From Hypericum androsaemum (Eukaryota; Streptophyta; Magnoliopsida; Malpighiales; Hypericaceae), in assembly GCA_963995505.1 (NCBI GenBank), contig OZ023184.1:11548308-11612307 (forward strand): DNA of 64,000 bases. Direction: 5' to 3'. A model generated the notes under the pieces. It ran no database searches and was not told where the DNA came from. It saw only the letters and a program-made list of their open reading frames with translations. The translations under genes and the position numbers were made by a program. Shown one piece after another: positions 22,674-33,570 of this stretch (its first letter is position 1; every line of letters begins with the position of its first letter).

Positions 22674-23539
22674 AAAAAAATATTCTGTTGTAGAATTGTA
22701 CCCAACAAAAAATCCTTTTCGATTAAAAAAGACCTCATATAATTTAACACAGAAAAAACTAAAAGCACTGCTTCTTTTACAAATACAAATTTTTTCAAGG
22801 AAGATAACTCAATTCACGTGCTGTAATCTGACACTCGGTGGAGAATAGGTTAAAGCTGATGCCTCTGTCACATGACGTGGACCTGGTGCCGAAAAGACCA
22901 CGTAGAATCACCAATCAAGCTCGCAAGTATTTCGGCATTATTTTCGAGTAATTCCTCCGATTAGATCGATTCGTATGCCGAAAGAGACTTCAATGAAATG
23001 CGGATATGGGTGTTACCAATTTTGGAATTTTTGGTTACAGTTTTGAAATGCGAGTTACAAAGTGTTGAAAATGTTATATTCATTATATAAAGTTATAGTT
23101 TACAGGGTTTTTTTTATATTTTTCAATTTTTTGATTAAAAAATAAATTATCTATCCTTAATTCTAAAGAAATAAAAATTCATGTATTTTTCTTACCTTCA
23201 TCGAGAGAGTACTTGTAAAAAATAATTAATCAAGGGAAATATTGACCGTAATCGAAACCTTTTAAAAAAATTCGGGATGGATTTGGGAACATTGCACATC
23301 ATGGTTTTAAGAAATCTTGTCCGATTGCGAATCGTCTTATAGAACGACTCAATTTTTAGGATAAAAATGGGGATTGTACAGACGCTCAAAATCTAGTTAG
23401 ATCAAGTGATTCATATGGCCGTGCAGTACGAAATTTCCTAGTTGGAACAGACTTTGGTTATAGGGGCAAAATTGAAAGAAAAATAGTAATGATTTTACCC
23501 AATTCGCTCGGGCTCCCCAAATCCCTAAAAATTGAACCT
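22674..23539. other. No gene recognised
   Basis: AT-rich spacer before the Harbinger element; no ORF of note. Confidence 0.55.
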
Positions 23540-23727
23540 TAAGGCCTGTTTGGAATCAGTTCCGACAGGAAAAGAATTCCATTTCCAATTCCTAATGTTA
23601 ATGGAAAGGAATCACTTTCCTATTTTCTCGTTTGGAATCTTAAGTTAAATTTTGGGAATTGATTTGAAATATTACATAAACACCCTTCTCAACTTGCAAA
23701 AGATCTAGCTCACCTCAATGGTACATC

Positions 23728-23856
23728 CAATGGTACGAAGCTTGGCTACTGTTCAAAACTCAATGGTTCACCTCAATGGTACGAAGCTTGGCTGCTGTTC
23801 AAAACTCAATGATTCATCTCAGTAGTACGAAGCTTGGCTGCTGTTCAAAACTCCAT
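23728..23856. repeat. 46-bp subterminal tandem repeat (3 copies)
   Basis: Units start at 23728, 23774 and 23820 and share GGTACGAAGCTTGGCT and GTTCAAAACTC. Inside the left end of the Harbinger element; subterminal repeats often bind transposase or the Myb-like partner, which I infer only by analogy. Confidence 0.85.
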
Positions 23857-24031
23857 AAAAAGTCACTTGTACAACCAAAGAAGCAACTAAAATCTGGGTG
23901 CCAATAGCACCTTCTCAAAGACTCAAAACGCTAGATTGTAATAAAAATATGGTCCTAAGTAAACCAGAAACAGAAACAGGTACAAAAGGGTCTTCACACG
24001 TCTTAAATCAATGAGAACACCAATGAGATGC

Positions 24032-25368
24032 CTAGTCGTTCATCTTCCTCGATAACCAGTTGGCACGGATATCTCGCGGTATGGCAAAAAGGGTCTTCAC
24101 ACGTCTTGGATCAAACATAAGATATTCAATGGCATCCGCGAGACATTCTTCAACGAAACCCATTCTCCCTAATTCTTCGACAATCTCTTCCTCGGACCTA
24201 GTTAGGGGATGAGCACTTTCGAGAACTTGTGCAATTTTCACAATCGCATCTTTCAGCTCACTCATTTCATCTGTAGTGTCAATTGATGCAGCTTTTCTTT
24301 TCAAAGTTTTAGACTTTGGTTTGGGTCCAGACGAAGAGCATTCTCCCTTCGAGTTAGTCAGTGGACTAACTTCAGCAAATGGGTCAAAATTCTCCAAATG
24401 TATTTCTTGTCTGGCTTGCATCTGATCCAACACATCAATACTAACTCGAGTCGCTTCATTTTGCCACCTTCGTAGCTTCTCTTTAGCACTCTCTGCCTCA
24501 ATACCAGTTGCTCGATCCTTTTCATATATCTCACGAAGAAGGTCCAAGTTATTCAACTCCTTGTCGCGAATTTGATTGAAACTTTTTTGAGCCTGCAATA
24601 ACAATCATAATGATCAGATCAAAAAGAACAAGATTCAGGGTAGAGAAACGGCAAAGGATCTGGAATTCAGATCGTTAATCACAGCAGACAACAACAGGAA
24701 CAACCATGTCGAAGGTCAAGTCCAAGCAAATTCTAGATGACAGCCCATCTTCCTCCAAACTACCACAAGAAATCGAACAACATACCAATGACAAATTCCA
24801 TATCAGGAAGTAGCCGAAACATTTCCTAACAGTGAACAAAAATGAAAAACCAGAGTGCAAAAATAGTAAGACTCACAAATGATTAGCAGTTCTTTCACTA
24901 AATCATTAGCCCACAGATATTTATACGGTTTCATGTGAATCACAAGTTCTTTGCAAGTAAAGGACAATCATACCTTTATTACATTTGCCCACAAATCATT
25001 TGACGCGACAATCTTTTTCTTCGTATCATCCCAAGTGAAACCACTCTTTTTTGTGATTAAATCAAGCGCCAAACCCAAATCTTTCTTCAAAGTCTTCAAT
25101 CTATTTTGTAGCTTCTCTGTGGATAGCTTGACATTAAATTGCTTTTTCAAAGTCTCACAAACCATAGTATATGCGTGATTGGTGAAATTCCTATCATTCT
25201 TTTGCCCCTTCGTCTTTTGTTCTCGCAAAACTTCTAACATGACCCTATCCATTTCTCCAGTCCAGCGGATATAACCCTTCCCTTCATTTTCACACTCACC
25301 AGTACCTTCAACTTCCAAACTTGCTTGTGTTCCACTTAATCTATTTTGGATTCACTTATACCAGCCAT
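24032..25368 (-). pseudogene. Harbinger Myb/SANT-like ORF1, 2 exons, start frame broken
   Basis: Exons by reading: about 25318-24974 and 24592-24032 (GT-AG intron, phase 0), giving about 301 residues from the open frame. Residues near the start form a Myb/SANT-like trihelix domain (YIRWTGEMDRVMLEVL, then LKNRL-type NRLKTLKKDLGLAL and SGFTWDDTKKKIVASNDLWA), the Myb_DNA-bind_3 type of PIF/Harbinger ORF1 and the plant L10-interacting Myb proteins. The second exon has a Ser-rich linker with a basic KSKTLKRKA and an acidic/hydrophobic C-terminus. In known Harbinger systems this protein binds DNA and brings the transposase to the nucleus. The open frame has no early ATG; an ATG at 25368 (MAGISESKID) is joined to it only if one base is restored near 25340, so the start is probably frameshifted. 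Confidence 0.8.
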
Positions 25369-25614
25369 GTTTCAGCAAGCTGCAACAAACATAGCAATTA
25401 AGATCAATAAAGAACATTTTACTCCAAGCAAACACTCCCAAAAGATTTTAAAATTCATATAGAACCTGCAAAAAAATAGAACCTAGTTCATATATAAAAA
25501 TTCAGAACATCACACAAAACATAATCCCAAAAGTACATAGAACATCATACATAGCCATAGCTGAAAATTCACTAGGAAAAAAGGAACAAGAAGTACATAA
25601 AAAACTTAATTGTC

Positions 25615-26956
25615 CTATTTTCTACTGTTGTAATCATGCCACATTCGCGCCGCTATTGATTCTCTCAATAGTTCTCCTTGTTTCCCATCAACATCTCTCA
25701 AGACTCCAATGTATTCTTCATAACTCATATCTGAATTTCTTAGAGACTCATCAACTTTTGCCAATATCGATGTATCCGGATCAGCCCCCAAAAGATAGTT
25801 GTGCAATATGCAGCAAGCATAATCATTTCTGAAGTAGTCTCAGAGTTAAATCTCGGCTTTTCTCCAGAACCAATGATGGGAAATCGATTCTTTAACACCC
25901 CAAATGCTCTTTCAATAGCAATACGCAAGGATGAATGCCGCAAATTGAAAAGCTCGTGTGGAGTTGAAGGAAGGTAGTGTCGTGAATACTCCTTTAAGTG
26001 GTAACGTGTATTCCTATAAGGAGTAACGAACCCCGACCTTAACATATATCCAGCATCAACCAGATAATATTTACCTACGAAGAAGAGAAAGAATATTTCA
26101 GAAAAAAGTGATATTAGCTTATCATACCTTGAAGAACTACAATATAAAATAGCTAGTACCTTGAGGAACTATCAATTTATCTTCTCTTCTTAGTGCATCA
26201 TCTAAAATTCTTGAGTCTGACGCAGAACCCTCCCAACCCGGCAAGACATAAGTAAAACGCAAATCAAAGCTGCAAGCAGCCAATACATTCATGGTAGGGT
26301 AAAACTTCCTTCCACGATATCTTGAGACATCACCTTTTAGCACCTTTACACGAATATGAGTCCCATCGATTGCGCCAACACAATTCTATAGTTGAAAAGA
26401 TAATTTTAGCAAATAGAAGTTGAATTAATTTGCAAATACAAAACAAGACAAGAAAACCAACCTCGAAGTATGGAAAAAATCTTCCCCCGCTATATTTAAT
26501 TTCGGTGGGAACATTTCTACCGTCAGGTTGTATCAAAAAGCGATCTTCGAGAGATATGATAGCTCTCAGGACTTGATGGAAGTGACGGCTGACTGTCTCA
26601 CTAGATCGTCGATACAACAATGACGATAACGAACTTCTTGTGCCATGTGCTAAGACATGGAGACATTTAGCAACTTGCTCTTCAACATAACTATATTGGT
26701 TATCTCTTATGAGACCAGTCCCTCTTAGCAACTCGCAAAGGTTTGTAAATGCATTAGGGGACATGCGCAAATTTTTACGACAGATCTGTTCATCCATTAA
26801 CTCGTACATAACTTCCCGTCTCGCAAGTTCTCTTCTTCTTTTTGCAGGATGAATCAACTCTCTTTCCACGGAATCTTCCCTATTTTGTTGAATATCTAAC
26901 ACTAAATAGAAACCAACCAATGCAACTAAAAGTGCAATCAAATACAAGTCATCCAT
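25615..26956 (-). pseudogene. Harbinger DDE transposase, 3 exons, one frameshift
   Basis: Exons by reading: 26956-26462, 26385-26160 and 26074-25615, with GT-AG borders and matching phases. The N-terminus has a hydrophobic stretch (YLIALLVALVGFYLVL) and then a basic, helix-turn-helix-like region. The catalytic domain (DDE_Tnp_4, the family of plant ALP1-like proteins) shows the first Asp in VGAIDGTHIRV, the second in LPGWEGSASDSRIL and the Glu in IERAFGVLKNRFP. Shortly after that Glu, at about 25803-25806, the frame shifts: one base is missing between the LAA and LHNYLLG blocks, and the last 60 or so codons (ending ARMWHDYNSRK) are in the next frame. So the triad is preserved but the C-terminus is cut in this copy unless the base is a sequence error. 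Confidence 0.85.
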
Positions 26957-27164
26957 CTTATCTCCTACAAAACTAATTCATCCAACTAAAAGTCAACAAA
27001 AGCATTTGTTCCAAGATCCATCAAGATGGTTGAGCAATGGTCAATGGTCGGTACCATCTAGTCGAAATGAAGGATTATATTATTATGAACAGCTTATCAA
27101 TAAAGAACTTATCAATAAACTATTAGGATATTCTAAACTAAAAACTCTATTTTTTTGGGTAGGC

Positions 27165-27438
27165 AAAACCCTCTGTTTTACATTATGCTAGTTTTTCATT
27201 TAATTATGCAGATCGAAGTAACGTAGCTAAGGAAGGTCCTATTATCTTCTACTCGCCAGTTACTTGAGCTCGAGATTGGCAACTCCAATGGCGAACAAAG
27301 TAGCGATATCTCCCATCATTGGGAGCAATATCTCGTAACTCATTTAAGAGACTAGGGCCTAAGGATAGGAATCGTGGCCGGTTCATTTGATTAGGTAAAT
27401 TTCTACTTCGATCTGCATAATGTAAAACAGAGGGTTTT
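27165..27438. repeat. Perfect 24-bp inverted repeat inside Harbinger
   Basis: AAAACCCTCTGTTTTACATT... at 27165-27188 is the exact complement of 27415-27438, with about 226 bp between. It could fold into a hairpin near the promoter side of the transposase gene, or mark an internal rearrangement. A 78-codon ORF (27485-27249, minus) overlaps it and is not recognised. Confidence 0.85.
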
Positions 27439-27510
27439 ACTTCGATATGCAGATCGACAAACAAAAAAACCCTATTATTAAACAAGAAAAACCCTGACCA
27501 ATACCCTTAT

Positions 27511-27778
27511 CGTTAAACCAGAAAAAACCCAGATTTAAAACCCATAAAAAACTCAGATCGATGAAGGAAGAGGAGATGAACTCGAGCTAAGAAAACCATA
27601 TCGTTAAACCGAAAAAAACCCAGATTCAAAACCCACAAAAAAACTCAGATCGAAGAAGGTAAGAGGAGATGAACTCGAGCTAAGAAACCCATATCGTTAA
27701 ACCGGAAAAAACCCAGATTCAAAACCTATAAAAAAACTCAGATCGAAGAAGGTAAGAGGAGATGAACTCGAGCTAGAG
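27511..27778. repeat. 91-93-bp tandem repeat (3 copies) at the Harbinger right end
   Basis: Units begin CGTTAAACC at 27511, 27602 and 27695 and share AAAAAACCCAGATT, ACTCAGATCGA and GAGATGAACTCGAGCT. The second Harbinger copy (48630-54455) shows related sequence at its matching end. Confidence 0.85.
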
Positions 27779-28188
27779 AGATTACCAGACAAAAGAGGAG
27801 GCCAATGACGGGAGAGAAGGTCTCTAGGGCTCCATGCCGAGATGAGCTCGAGGATGGGAGATCAACGCCAGCTCGAAGAAGGAAGACGAGATGAACTCGA
27901 GCTCTAGCTCGAAGAAGGAAGAAAGAGGAGGCCGAGAGGGGTTCTGGGTTCCTAAAGTCCCTGCAATAAGAATTAATATATAACTAAGGGTATAATAGAT
28001 ATTTTACTATCAAATCCAGTTTAGTCTCCTACAAATCCGACCTAATTTCAATGGAATTGTAAATCCGATTTTTTAAACAAAACGGGAATTCCTTTCCGAA
28101 AATATTTGGTTCCAAACAGACTAAATTTTTTAAAACTCCGGAAAAGAATTCTATTTCCCATTTTTAAGTCTTTCCAAACAGGCTGTAA

Positions 28189-29290
28189 ATTTTCTCAACC
28201 TCTCGTTGTCTAAATTCCTAAGATTCCAGAGCTCTAAATATACAGTATTTATATATAACATATAAAATAAACCAATATTAACATATACGTTAATTTAAAA
28301 TATTTAAAAAAGTCTTATCCGATCGGTTGACTCAGAATATAAGAAAAATACCAAGTCGACCATCAGGTCATTTTTTTTAAACAAAAATTTGTTAAATGGT
28401 TATTCAAAATTTAAATCTCGAAAAAATTAATTTTAGTATCTTGTTATTTTATACATTTGTAGTAAGTACTTTGTTGTGTACCTTTGTCCATCTTGGTGAC
28501 CTAAGTTCCAAAAGGTATGACAAATTTATTATCACAATTATTATTTCACTTGACTATTTTCACGGTTAGCAACGTCACCCATGTTATATTTCTTTGTTTT
28601 AGGTGTTGGTGTCCTCTTGATTTTGACAAGGCAGTTATGTTCTCCTGGCACACGATACATTGTTGGGATTGCCTTATGTGCATTATGGCTGTAGCCTTAT
28701 TTTGATAAGGCAATAGCTTTGCATTTGGTGTCATATCCAATGATATTTAGCTTATATTTGAGAGATACAAATGGTTAACAAAATTGAAAGAAAAAGAGAA
28801 AGAGATTGAGAGAAATTTATCTCTTCATTATTGGTGCTTGGTAGAATTCCATGGAGAAAAGATGTCTTTAGAAATTTGGTGCAAATGATGAACACTGAAG
28901 CATAATTCAAGTAACATTTAGTTTTCCATATAAAGGACCAAGTTATTATCATTTCTCTCATCTCATTTATTTTCCATCTTCTTCTCTTCTCTCATTCTCT
29001 ACCATAAAATATTATTGTTAAAGTTCTAGAAGTGATATTTTATAGTTTGCCACTTAGAATATTAAACTTTTGAGTAATCCTAAAAGTGTATTCGTCAGAA
29101 TTTTTGGCAACTCATAGTGGGGTCAAATAACACTTTAAGGAGAGTGATCGTAAATCATGTCTCAAGAATCCAAGCTCGCTTCAAAGACCGTTCTAAGGGT
29201 ATTTTGGTTCTTTCATATTTCAACAACATTAGGTAGCAATAATATGACTAATTTACCCGTAAAAGAAACCTCACAAAACCCAAATCCCAC
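28189..29290. other. No gene recognised
   Basis: AT-rich. A short GC-richer stretch at 28590-28720 and a CT-rich leader-like stretch at 28950-29010 are visible, but I see no ORF above 70 codons with features and no terminal repeats. Confidence 0.5.
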
Positions 29291-29299
29291 ATAATCCCT

Positions 29300-32200
29300 C
29301 TCGATTTCCCTTTTTCCCGAGGCAAAATGATGGTCGATAATATGTTAGTTTCTTTCAAGATTTAGTTGCTACATACTAAGGGTAAAAATTTGCAAAAGGA
29401 CCAGATCTTGCTCTAGCCAGATTAACAAAAGGCATATGCTTTTTGACTCTTAATATGGTGGAGCCGTGGAGATGATAAATGGGTTAGTTATAGTAAGAGA
29501 AGTCACCACAACAACCTAATTTTTAAAAGATTCTATTATCATAATTGTGATATGCTGCATGCTGCCAAAGGTAACACACCTTCTTGAATATGAAGTAGTC
29601 ACATGGCTGGTGAAAAATTAATGTCTAAATGGGTGTTGAACAGAATTGGCAATGGAAATAATACACATATATTTGGAGGGATACTTGGAAGTTGGATCCC
29701 TAACTTGCTCTCATAAAGATTATCTTATGTCCCCCCATGATCTTAATCTCGCCCCTCTAAACTGTGTTGCTCACCTGATTTGCTTGGAAATAAGAACTTG
29801 GAAATGGGAGTTACTACAATCTTTGTTCTCTTCTGCACAATTTTGATTATTGCAAAGATTCTCAATGGAAACAGGGGTTGTGAGGATAAACTAGTCTGGA
29901 AACATGAGAAAAGTATTGTCGCATGATAGCACTGCCTTAGACGTTGTATTGTATATATAGTTGTTTACATGCATGAATGACCTAGATGTTCTAGATACAC
30001 ATTCCATATAAGACTCTTTCTCTACATGAACTTTACATATATCATTTTCAATGTAGGATTTTATTCCTAATTAGGTCTGTGATTGTCTACACTCCCCCTC
30101 AAGTTGGCGTGTGCAAGTTGATGACACCCAACTTGCCCAGTAGAATGTGAAACGACTCTTTTTCTAAAATCTTCGTGAAGATGTCTGCTAGTTGATCACG
30201 CATTTGGATTTTCCTTGGTTCAATCTCCTGCGACTGTATGCATTCTCGAACGAAGTAGCAATCTATTTCCACATGCTTCATCCTCTCATGATAGACAGGG
30301 TTCATCACAATGTGCAATGCAGCCTGGTTGTCATAGTAGAGTAGTGTGGGTCGCACTTGATACATGCGTATCTCCTTCAACAACCAGTACAAGCAGATCA
30401 CTTCATTTACAGTGGATGCCATGGCTCGATATCTGCTTCTGCTGATGACCTGGCTACCACTGATTGTTTATTACTTAGCCAATATATTGGCATGCCACCC
30501 AAGGTGATGAAGTACCCTGTTTGAAACTGTCGAGTGGTTAGACAACCTCCCCAATCAGTGTCATAGTAGGCTGTAAGCATAGTTCCACCATCCTTTCTAA
30601 GAAGGATGCCTTGTCCTACTGTCCCCTTCAAATACTCCACCACTCTATCCGCTACAACTCGATGTTCTTCTTGTGGTGAATCAACAAAATGACTGAGTAT
30701 TCCAACATCATATGACAAGTCAATCCATGTTACTGTTAAGTACATCAACCTACCAATCAGCCTTTGATACTAGCTTGCGTCTTTCACTTCTTGGCTAGTA
30801 TTCGCTGCTAACTGATGGTTCTACTCCATTGGGAAGGTGGCCGACTTGCTCCCCTCCTATTTGCACTCCTTCAAAATATCTAAAGTATATTTCTGTTGAC
30901 TCAACACCAGTCTTTCAGGGGTTCTTGCTACTTCAATCCCCAAAAAATATTTCAGGGAACCCAAATCTTTAATCCTGAACAATTCCTTCAAATGTCCTTT
31001 AATCATCTCAATCTTTTCTTTATTGGTACTTGTAAGTATGACGTCATCAATATAGATCAATGTCATTACTGTGATGCCCGACCTCCAATATACAAATAGC
31101 GAATGGTCCGCTCTTGACTAACTGAAACCTTCTTCTGATAGGGTACGAGTGAACTTGCTGTACCAATTTCTTGAGGCTTATTTTAGTCCATACAATGACT
31201 TTCTCAAATAGCAAACCCTAGTGTCTCCTGGCTTTGAGAAACCTTATGGGATCTTCAAATACACTTGCCCATGCAAATTTCCATAAAAGAATGCATTGTT
31301 TACGTCGAGTTGGTGAACAATCCAACCTTCTTTCATGACCAGTGCAAGCAAACCCCTCAAGGTAACCAGCTTTGCAACTGGGGTAAATGTCTCACGAAAT
31401 TCAACTCCTTCAATCCGAGAAACTCATGTATACCCATTTAGAATCCACTACTTTCTTTCCCTTAGGTAACTCTTGTAAAGTCCACGTACCACTTTCTTCA
31501 AGGGCCTATACATATTTCAACATTGCTTCTCTCTAATGTTTAGATGTAATGGCCTCTGCAAAGTTTCGAGGTTCATCATAGGATGAGATGGTTGCCAGTA
31601 GTGCCTTATGTTGACCTAAAAATTTGTCATATCTCAAATAACATGTCATAGGATATACCGTGGAGTTACCTGAGAGCCGAGTAAGTTGTTGTGATGGGGC
31701 AGCAATGGAGGGTGGCAATTTAACTTTGTACTGCTATAATTGTTCGGGTGGTCGACAATTTCTTTGTGGTCGACTATTTTCAACTTCTGCGCTTTCTGAT
31801 ATTGGCGGTGTAGTTTCATCAGCAGGAGATGAAGCTTCTGGGATGTTGCAGCTTCCATTAACCCTTGCTTCATCATCCACTAACGAATGCTCCTGGTCCT
31901 CGACCTGAACAATAGGTTAGTCACAATTTGGTATCTCGTCAACCACTCCAGTTTTCTGCAAAACTACCTATGATTCCCTAGGCATATCAGTCTCTAATTC
32001 CTTAAAAGAAAACACATTCTCAACAAATACAATATCTCTTAACGTGTATACAGTTTCACCTTCCAGGTTGTATACCTTTAGCCTTTCTTGCCCGTGGGAT
32101 ATCCCACAAATACACCTTTCCTCCCCCTATCACCAAACTTGTCAGATGTAGGGTGATGCACATATGCTAAGCAACCAAAAGTGCACAAGTGAGCATAGTT

Positions 32201-33402
32201 GGTTGTCTGAGCAAACAACATCTCATAAGGAGTCTTGTGGTTGATGACCATTGAGGGCATCTGATTGATCAATTGCGCAGCGGTCAAGATGCACTCTCCC
32301 AAAACTCAATTGGAAGACCAGCCTAAAAATGCAAAGATCGAGCTATATTCAGAATGTGTTTGTGCTTCCTTTCAACCACTCCACTTTGTTGGAGTGTATT
32401 GACATATCATGTCTGTGCGACATGGATTGCTCTATACCATGAGAAAAATATTGCCGCATGATAACACTGCCTTAGACATTGTATTGTAAATATAGTTGTT
32501 TATATACATGAATGACCTAGATGCTCTAGATACACATGCCATATAAGACTCTTTTTCTACATGAACTTTACATATATCACTCTCAATGTAGGATTCAATC
32601 CTAATTAGGTCTGTGATTCTCTAAAAAACATGCCAAAGATAGCATTTATACTATAAAAATAGTTACCAGGTTATGAAATCCCAACAAATGAATAATAGAA
32701 CTTTAGCATGGTTAAGCAATCTCCCTTTTGATTCTGGCATTTCGGATGCTAATTGCAAACTATCTATTGCTTCAAACATAAAAAAATTGGTTGGAGACTT
32801 GCTCAGATTGGTATTCCTACCTCTGAGAACCTGAATACAAGGCACCTCCATCCTTTTCCCCTATGTAATGTGTGCAATTTAACCAATAAATCTGTCAGGC
32901 ATATGCTATGAATATTATCATGCAAGAGAAACTTGGATATCAGCCTATTAAGTTGTAAAATACACATTCAATCTTTTACAAGCTTTGACAGCTAGCTGGA
33001 ATATATCCTCAATATATAGAAACAACCTGAAACAAAATTTAGTTCCCTATTTCGTATACTTGTGTTGAAATATCTCGATGAAAAGGAATAAGTTTATATT
33101 TGAGGGCACTAAAATTGATCATAGGCATACTGCCTATATGTGCTTCTCATCAGTCCTTTGAATTTTTGCAAATATCTAAAGAAGTTGATATTTTGGTGCG
33201 ACCTCAAAATTCATGGTCTGCCCCTTTGAGAGGGGAGGTGAATCTCAATTACGATGCGTCGTGGAAGAAATCACATCCAAAAGCGGGCATGACTGTGATT
33301 GCGAAAAACAATGAAGGCACTAGGATTAGAGGTCATGCAAGCTTTTGTTCTGCAAAATTCCAAGCTATTAAATCAACTTTGGCTATGATGTTCTACCACT
33401 AA
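29300..33402 (+). pseudogene. LINE remnant, plus strand, split by a copia element
   Basis: Left part (about 29540-29904) reads as the post-RT region of a plant LINE (MSKWVLNRIGNGNNTHIWRD), and the coding sense continues directly on the other side of the copia insertion (from 32631), reading on through decayed frames to an RNase H piece at about 33195-33370 (NLNYDASWKKSHPKAGMTV). Stops and frame changes are frequent. The 5' half is missing or unrecognisable. Confidence 0.65.
29905..32625 (-). mobile_element. Decayed Ty1/copia retrotransposon (2721 bp)
   Basis: LTRs of about 186 bp at 29905-30091 and 32440-32625, flanked by AAACA at 29900-29904 and 32626-32630 (exact 5-bp duplication). In element orientation the LTR starts TGTAGACAATC, the PPT GAGGGGGAG sits next to the 3' LTR, and the PBS reads TGGTATAGAGCA (32439-32428), one base short of the tRNA-Met site. 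Gag and protease are deleted. What remains, minus strand: end of integrase (32078-32302, GECILTAAQLINQMP and FGCLAYVHHP), the Pol linker (31500-31900), RT (30857-31066, LIYIDDVILTS; canonical YVDD replaced by YIDD) and RNase H (30099-30748, YYDNQAALHI and DQLADIFTK). Many stops. Confidence 0.9.
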
Positions 33403-33570
33403 AACAACATGAAACTCTACCACTGAAATAGATTATCGTTGGCATATATATATTTTCTGTGACTATGATCCCGATATTAATTGGGAAGTAGAATTTTTTT
33501 ATAGAACTTAGACAAGTTTTATCCTCTATACCTTTGTGTTCAATTAAGAATGTACCAAGAGAAAATAATG

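Larger units (their letters stand above)
23543..28185 (-). mobile_element. PIF/Harbinger DNA transposon (4643 bp)
   Basis: Ends GGCCTGTTTGGAA (left) and CAGCCTGTTTGGAA (right, complement), flanked by TAA at 23540-23542 and 28186-28188, the 3-bp duplication typical of PIF/Harbinger. Carries the two ORFs expected of the superfamily, both on the minus strand: a Myb/SANT-like protein (24032-25368) and a DDE transposase (25615-26956). Subterminal tandem repeats lie at both ends. Each ORF seems to have lost one base, so this copy is probably not self-sufficient, but it is nearly complete. Confidence 0.93.

Noticed and set aside
27249..27485. 78-codon minus-strand ORF as a Harbinger exon
   Set aside because: No family, no start context, and it overlaps the inverted repeat; not supported as coding.
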